Shown: piece after piece, positions 57,291 through 64,000 of the stretch
Layout: each line of letters opens with the position of its first letter
Numbering within the stretch: position 1 is the first letter of the stretch
Source of the DNA: Zygnema cylindricum
Lineage: Eukaryota > Streptophyta > Zygnematophyceae > Zygnematales > Zygnemataceae
Direction of reading: 5' to 3'
Assembly (NCBI GenBank): GCA_037447655.1
Contig: JBBHKE010003531.1
Coordinates: 1 to 64,000, forward strand
Length of the DNA: 64,000 nucleotides
Program-made: the position numbers and the translations under genes
Notes under the pieces: generated by a model
The model's input: only the letters and a program-made list of their open reading frames with translations
Database searches by the model: none
Told to the model about the DNA's origin: nothing

Positions 57291-60200
57291 AGTTTTGAAG
57301 GGTGAAACTTTGACACTTACTTTACACACTTAGACCTTCGTGTGAAATAAACCGTTATATTTTATGACTGCCCAAATTTTGAATGGGAACTTATATATGT
57401 TTGTTTAGGGTGTTCACCTTTTGCTAATAGACATACAGCATAAGTTATTGGAGAGAAGTTTAACGATATTTTAAGAGGCTGTGTAATTTTTGAAAATGCA
57501 GTGGCATTTTGTGTCACTAAGAAATAAAATCAATGTTTTGTGACTGTCATAGTTGAATGGACCATTTGTTTCAACAATTTTTTTTTAATGCTCTAAATGC
57601 TGTTAAACATTTGAAAATTGCAAAAAAAATAGTGAGATCATTTGGATGCTTATCGAGAGCAAATAATTCTCTAAAAATTGTTCCATGTGAATTTAGAATC
57701 ACGTGAAAAGTGTTAGTACCGGATGTAGCCACGAGGTGGTGGTCGACCTACTCCATATTTAGTTTAATTTTTGATTTGAAAACTCTAAAATAAAAGTGGA
57801 TGACGCATCAAATGGACAATGTGAGGATTGGGTGATTCACGATATTTGATATAGATGCAAAATAGTTTCAAACCGTCAAACGAGAGAGGTCTCACCAAAA
57901 TTGATTTATTATACCGAGGATAACATCTTTAAAACATAGGAAAAAAAACATTTAATTTACATATATTTTGGAATATAAATCGTTAAAAAACGTTGGGCCT
58001 TCAAACTTATTCAAGATTAGTTTCATAAATCATTTGCAAAATAAAATACAAATAAACAAAATAATAAAGGTTTTGACACAGTTACAAAGCGAACTAGCAA
58101 ACTCGTTAAAATAGTGGGCTAGAAAAAAACACATTTTTTTGGCATTAAACTCTAAAGAACACATAATTTTAGATATTTTACCACATTAACTTTTTCTAAG
58201 AGAGTGTTTTCTATTGATGGCCATGACTTCGTTTTTTAAAAGCCTCATAGAAAACAACATAATTATTTATTAATATTCACGATGAGAATTTTTTTTTTTT
58301 TTGAAAATAAGGGAAACCTTAACGATAACGATAAGAATAATCTTAGGTAATCATATTTTAAATATAATATTTTTAGAGTGCATGGTTGAAAAATTTTGAA
58401 TTTCATATTATTAGTTTGAAAAATAATATAAAATTTATATTTGAATTTTGGATATTGAATAATAACATACATAAAAAAATTGTGATTTTGGGATTAATGG
58501 ATTATCATTTATTTAAATGTGGGAAATAAAGACTTGGAAATCCAATAATTTGGCCAACTTGGAATTTTAAATTTTTATGAATTTCAAAATTTGTTTTTTT
58601 AAGAATTGGATTTACAATCTGGGAAAATAAATAAATGATATTTATATAAAAATGTGGGCTAATTGTGGTTACATATTGGGGTCTCTCTAATTGATCACTA
58701 AATTCAATCGTAATGTAATTAATTTATATTGCATTTAAATATAAAGTAACACCAAATAAATTAAAAACCACATATAAACTACACATGTGAGCTAGTAATA
58801 ATTTTGATTTTAGTAATTATTATATATTTATTTGTGATAACATTTATTTTACGATCATAGAAATGAAATAGTATATAGACATTCTAGTTTGAAATAGCAA
58901 TTATTGATTGAAACAAATTAAAAAAAAACAAAAAAAAAAAAAAAAAAAAACGAAAATACATTAAATAAAATATACAAAAAAAACAAGGAGAAAAATAGTT
59001 ATAATGTTTTACCTTTTTTTTTTATGACGTACAAAAAAATTGAAATAAAAATAATACAATAAATTTTTGTATATAGAAAAGAGACTGAAGACTATAACAA
59101 ACATTAGTTTATAACGATTGATAGTGGAGGAGATTTGAAACGTACATTTTTTAATGAAGCATAAGTAAATCTTAACGTTTTTTTTATTCAATTTTTGTTT
59201 TTTTTTTTTACGAAAAAACGGACGTAGATGGTTATGGTCCAATTTATAAATATAGATGTCGATCGATTAATAACTTATACGTGGAGATTAAATGCCATGC
59301 TGCAAAAGTAAAAGGAGAAATAATGTGCATTATAATATATATGATTTTTTTGTGTTTAAAGTTTAGTTGATCGATTAAGAGCCCTTACGTTGAGATAAAT
59401 ACCATAAATACCATAAAAGTAAGAGACAAATAATGCAAACTAAAAAACAATATGGAAGTTTTTTGTTTAAAATTTGTGTTTAGAAGTTTAGTTAATAAAA
59501 AAAGAAAACAAAAAACAAACACAAAAAAAAACATAATAAACAAAAAAACAAACAAAAAAAAGTTTTCCTAAATTATCAAATTTTTAAAATGAACTGTCCA
59601 AACCAGAATTAACAATTTTTTTTGGTTCTTTTTTTATTTTTTCTCTTTCTCTCATTCTCTTTCTATCGTCTAGTTTTGAACGAAATGATACAACTTTTTC
59701 TCATCTTCACTATCAACTATATAGACTTATCCCTTAATCTTTTGAGTTAAACCCTTCTAATTAAATGTATAATTTTTATATACAGCAAAATAATTTATTC
59801 ATGTTTTTTTTTTCCTTTTCAAAAAATGAAAGTTTACAATTTAACTATTCATATTTTATTTTATTTTACATAATAATAAATAAAAAACCTATTATTAAAA
59901 AATACATACATTTATACAAACTTTTTACAAATAAAATAATGATATAAAAAAACCTCATTATACATATTTTTATTTGCAAAAAAAAAATTATTACTTTCAC
60001 AAAATATATTTTCTCGATACTTTCATTAAATATATTATATAAATAACTCATACAAAAAAAAATTATTTGTTGGCCAATTTCCATATACTCTTATTAGACA
60101 TATTATTAATTTTCACCATATAGTATTTTTCAATGTTTAACCACAGTCTTGTTTTTAGTTCTAAAGTTAAAAGTAAAAAAAAAAAATCAATAAAAAAAGT

Positions 60201-61429
60201 CATAACAATAAACAATAAAATATGTAAAGATAAAAAAAATAATTTTATTTTTATTATATTATTTTTTAGTATTTTTTCGTATTTTTTCTATATTTTTAAA
60301 TTTGAACCAATATAATAGTTGTAAATACTGTATTGTAGCATCAATGATGCACTCACAAAAACGAGTAAACACAATAATTTCTAAATTAAAAATAGCGCAA
60401 TAGAACACCAAAAATAAGCTAAATATCTTGAGAAGGATAACAAAATTGAAGTACAGCAATTATTTTGTTAAAAAAAAAAAAAAACGAATGTTAATTTGTA
60501 AGATAATTTCTGCATAAAATTTAATATTGACATGTAAATAAATAATATTCTATTCTATTTACAATTGTAATATAGAAGGAAAAAAATGAGCTTCAATTTA
60601 AAAAGACGTCATATTTACAGTTATAACCTATGAGCAAAAAAAAAAAGTTTGAATTTTGGAAAAGACGACATCATAACATTTATAAAATGAAAAAAGAAAA
60701 AAAGAAAAAAAAAAAAAAAAATAAAAAAAATTTAATATAAAAATAAAAAAAAAAAATTTTTTTAAAAAAAAAAAAAAAAATAGTTAAAATGTTGGTGAAA
60801 AATAATCACAAAAAAAAATAATTCAACAATAAAAAACAAAAAAAAAAAAAAAAAAAACTAAATATATTGAAATAGAACACAAAAAAACTACAATCGTACA
60901 AATGAACGTTAATTGAAAATTGCTACGGTTATAGTAATTTAAACAAACAAACGTTTTTTTAATTATGTTGGCACGTTTTATAAAGTGGTGCATAAATTTG
61001 TGGGGTGATGTGTAATGAGGTAGTGTTTTTTGGCTCGTAAGGTTATTCAATTGGTTACAAATGTGTGGGGTGGTGTGTAATGAAATTGTTTTAAGTAATG
61101 GTTTTTTGATGGTGAACTTTTAAATATATGATTATTTAATTGGCTATAAATGTATTATTAAATTTAACATTTTTTTGAAATATACCAAAATGATAGAAAG
61201 TGGTAAAAATAATAAAAAATTAAATTCTCCTCTTGTTTTCTTAATGATCTTTAAATTTACCATAACTCTTTTCAATACCACAACTTACTTTTTTAATGAT
61301 CTAATTTTTTGCAAATGGTGTCAAAACTTTTTTTATGGTGAATTTTTTTTACTTTTATTCAGTAAGTCGTTAAGTCAAATTAAAATTCAGCTCTCTTGAT
61401 AGCAATTGAAACCCATGTTAGTTAATATT
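57291..61429. other. Very AT-rich gene-free DNA
   Basis: Long poly-A/poly-T runs (for example 58920-58950 and 60690-60790), no GC-containing frame of note and no recognisable element ends. All short frames here are what AT-rich random sequence gives. Confidence 0.6.
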
Positions 61430-61580
61430 TTACCCCTATTGTTCATAGGATTGGCAAGTGTTTTTAATGTCTTTCCCTTGTTGTTCATGGGATTAGCATG
61501 TGCTCTCAATGGTATTAGCATGTGCTCTCAATGGTATTTTTACCATCATGGGATTAGCATGTGCTGCCAATGGTATTATA
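61430..61580. repeat. Imperfect tandem repeats containing GGGATTAGCATGTGCT
   Basis: Unit with GGGATTAGCATGTGCTCTCAATGG (core shown as ATTAGCATGTGCT) occurs three times in decreasing similarity. Neighbouring sequence to about 61870 repeats phrases such as ACTCTTTTCAATACCAC. Confidence 0.6.
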
Positions 61581-62649
61581 GGTAAGACTATACTTCATCA
61601 TGTCGTCAAAACTTATTTTGTGGTGACTTTTTTTGATATCACATTTCTTTTAAACACCTCAAACAGTACTTCTTATTTTTTTAAGGATCTTTCATTTTTT
61701 GTCAAAAGCGTCAAAACTCATTTTCGTACCATAACTCTTTTCAATACCACGATGAACTTTGTAAGGATGTTTAAATTTTTATCGATGACGTCAAAATTCT
61801 TTATGTAGTAACTCTTTTCGATATCATAATTCTTTTAAGTACCACAAACAGTACCACAACTTACTTTACCACGGCGATTTCATTATATTTTCCTCCCAAG
61901 TCTATTTTTTTCCAATATCAATATTTTATAGAAAAATCTTCAAAATAAGGTCCTCTTTGATATACTTTTTACAAACCGCATCATTCCATACGTAAAACAT
62001 TGTAGTTTTTTATAACTTTATCCAAACTGCATCATTTGAGTTGTTAAACAACAGTTTTCTCTAACATTTTTAACTTTCTCTCTGTTTGTACTTTAATGTA
62101 TAAATCTAAGTATTATTCCTCCTAAATTTTCGCCTTTCATTTACAAGTATTATATATATATATTTTTCGTTTCCACCTTTTCTTTTGAATCACCACCACC
62201 ACCGTTACTCATATCTGGATCCAGATCGTCGAACAATTGTAAGTTGCCCTTCTGGTGATTATCGAACACTTGTAACCTGTCCTTCTGGTGGGCAATCAAA
62301 AGCTGCACTTCAAACGTGCGAAGAAGACCATCGAACAAGCTTCGAAATGGCTCATCAAATAACGACACCCTCTCATTGTTGACTTTCTCGTTGTTTTATA
62401 ATTTAATTGTAATTGGTCACAATCAAAATTGGTCTAAATGAAAAAAAAAAATTGCTTCATTTTTTTGATACATTTATAAAGGTGTTTTTGTTATGAGTAG
62501 ACATTCGGAAAATACTTTTATCCAGTGTTTTTCCGATTAGAAATATACTTTTTAAAATTTACGTGATGACGAAAGTGTTTTCTATTCCTCTTCAACATGA
62601 AGGAAGTTATATAAGAACTTATAAAAAAATCCTAAATTTTTCACCGCAA
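61581..62649. other. Intergenic DNA
   Basis: AT-rich to about 62160, then less so. A minus-strand frame at 62150-62368 with a repeated HQKDRLQVFDN / HQKGNLQLFDD phrase is not assignable to a family. Confidence 0.3.
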
Positions 62650-62835
62650 ATTTAACAAACTGATTTGTCAGTTATTGGCGTAGGCTTGTTTGTTGGAAGG
62701 TGTTTCAGATTTATTGTGTCTTGACGAGAACTTCAACAAACTCATCTGTCGAGTCTTGGCGTAGGTTCGTTCGTTTAAAGGTGTTTCAGATTTATCAGAT
62801 CTCGGCGTACACTCGTTCGTTGTAAGGTGTTTCAA
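62650..62835. repeat. Tandem repeat, unit about 80 bp, two and a half copies
   Basis: Each unit carries AACAAACT(G/C)AT(T/C)TGTC, then TTGGCGTAGG, then AAGGTGTTTCAGATTTAT; the third copy is partial. Confidence 0.75.
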
Positions 62836-63657
62836 AAGTTGTTACCCATTTATGAGGTGGAGCATGAGTAATAACATGTGTTTTAGTGTGATTTTTGAGA
62901 AAACTTTGAAATGACAAGTCGTCCTTTAGAGCTTTTTTTATTATAAAATTTTGATAACACATCGGTTCGAGCCGGGGTTGTCGTTATCGAACCGATTCCA
63001 GCGATTCTTAACATCGATCAATCCGGACTCTGCCGTTTTAAACCGTTGGTGAGAGAATAAATCGAACTGGCGAAACCGGTTTAGTTAGGTTCGAAACGGT
63101 TTCGGCCCAAACCGGGCCAATTTTTTTCTTGCAATATTGAAATACGTGTGAACTGTGAAGTTACGCACTGTACGATAACATATTGAACTGGCCGTGCACT
63201 CTGTTCTACGGCCTTTAACCATGGCTTGCAAAATGACGGACGGGGACATTTCTTAAGCGCCTGTTCTTTTGTCTGCTGGGCGGTCTCTTCAATTCAATCA
63301 TGGCCTTTTTTTATTATCCCTAGCCTGTTCACGTTTCTGCAAGCATTCTTCGCTGGTTTTTTTTGTGTCATCCTTGCATGCTTTAGATGTGACAGTCATC
63401 TGGATTCTCCGAATCACCTATGGTTGACAAGTTAGTTTTCAATATCCGAGGGAGAAGCGGGATTTGGCAGCAATATGACAGCATGTGGTACCTGAGTAAA
63501 GTTTTCAGCCATTGATGATATCTCTTTTTTCATCTCAACCCTTCATTTTGACCCATTCATGAACGTTTGATGAGTAGGGAGCTCACAAAGAACCAGATAC
63601 AAAAAGGACGGGTCTAGCTTGCACATTTTTAGAGTTTGCAAGTAGTTCCGGGAGGCC
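62836..63657. other. Upstream region of the WDR48-like gene
   Basis: No gene recognised; expected to include the promoter and 5' UTR of the gene starting at 63658. Confidence 0.35.
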
Positions 63658-64000
63658 ATGCAGCGCGTAGCTAGTGCAGGAAACACTGCTGCAGTTACAC
63701 GGCCTCGCAAGGAACGTCGTGTGACATATGTTGTACGAAGCTCAGATGAGGCCACGGTGAGCTTCTTGACAGTAGTCTGTGTAGAGAAATCATGCACTCG
63801 TCTGATTGTAACTAGCGCAGACTCCATGGACGAGAGCTTGCCTTTCACTGTGAATCTGCAAATGAGTCCCATTGACGATTGTTGCGGTTTCCTAGGGACG
63901 TATGATCTGGCATGTAGGTCGAATCTCCTTTAGTGTGTTCATTTTTGTTACGGATTGTACAGGCAAGCAGATGAGCCAGCACAAGCAGTGTTATTATGCA
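63658..64000 (+). CDS. First exon of a WDR48/LRS1-type WD40 protein, runs off the window
   Basis: ATG 63658 opens a 33-codon exon ending ACG|GTGAGC at 63756. Its protein contains SAGNT, then RPRKERRVTYV, the conserved N-terminus of the plant WDR48-type WD40 proteins that precedes the first beta-propeller blade. In animals WDR48 activates the deubiquitinases USP1, USP12 and USP46; the plant role is less defined. A possible second exon begins after GCAAGCAG at 63971 and is cut by the window end. The assignment rests on about 25 residues, so it is good but not certain. The minus-strand frame over the same bases is a shadow. Confidence 0.7.

Noticed and set aside
61430-62835. CRISPR array
   Set aside because: Repeats are few, imperfect and of changing spacing, in a plant nuclear genome; they are ordinary tandem repeats.
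63543-63872. 109-residue minus-strand frame
   Set aside because: Overlaps the plus-strand WDR48-like first exon, which has a conserved N-terminus and a proper donor.

Overview
The window is nuclear DNA from a green plant (streptophyte). Every recognisable gene has GT-AG introns with phases that match across junctions. Two host proteins look plastid-targeted: a Rho-N domain protein and a triose-phosphate-type translocator. The partial gene at the right edge matches the plant branch of WDR48/LRS1-type WD40 proteins. I cannot fix the species. The mixture of plant families, half-tRNA-primed Copia elements and dense inverted-repeat elements would suit a bryophyte, charophyte or other non-flowering lineage, but that is inference.

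The left quarter (about 1-17 kb) is nested transposons. A decayed minus-strand Copia element (about 989-3797 and 10766-11250) is split by a solo LTR with a perfect 5-bp target duplication. That solo LTR is in turn split by an intact plus-strand Copia element (4053-10482) with an uninterrupted 1452-residue Gag-Pol frame. Next to it lies a related element (12318-16838) that keeps Gag and has lost nearly all of Pol while remaining one open frame. Both elements appear to be primed by the anticodon half of initiator tRNA-Met, and both put the gag start codon inside the LTR.

From 18.7 kb host genes appear, separated by many small inverted-repeat transposons: a C2H2/HMG-box chromatin protein (18.7-21.3 kb, +); a seven-finger CCCH protein followed by a PARP-like exon pair (25.7-27.6 kb, -); a compact PARP-like protein (29.8-31.3 kb, +); a plastid phosphate-translocator-like gene (32.6-36.8 kb, -); a chloroplast Rho-N domain protein (42.3-46.0 kb, +); a two-RRM SR splicing factor (49.0-52.4 kb, -); and the first exon of a WDR48/LRS1-type gene (63.66 kb, +). 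No operon-like logic is expected. The only suggestive neighbourhood is the pair of ADP-ribosyltransferase-fold genes around a purine-rich block at 25.7-31.3 kb.

The stretches 37-41 kb and 54-56 kb are almost entirely a family of MITE-like elements sharing a CACCG..AATCGTTATTAG terminus. From about 57 to 62 kb the DNA is very AT-rich with a degraded hAT-like transposase trace and no supported gene. Exon models were read by eye from splice consensus, phase and family alignment from memory; no database search was run.
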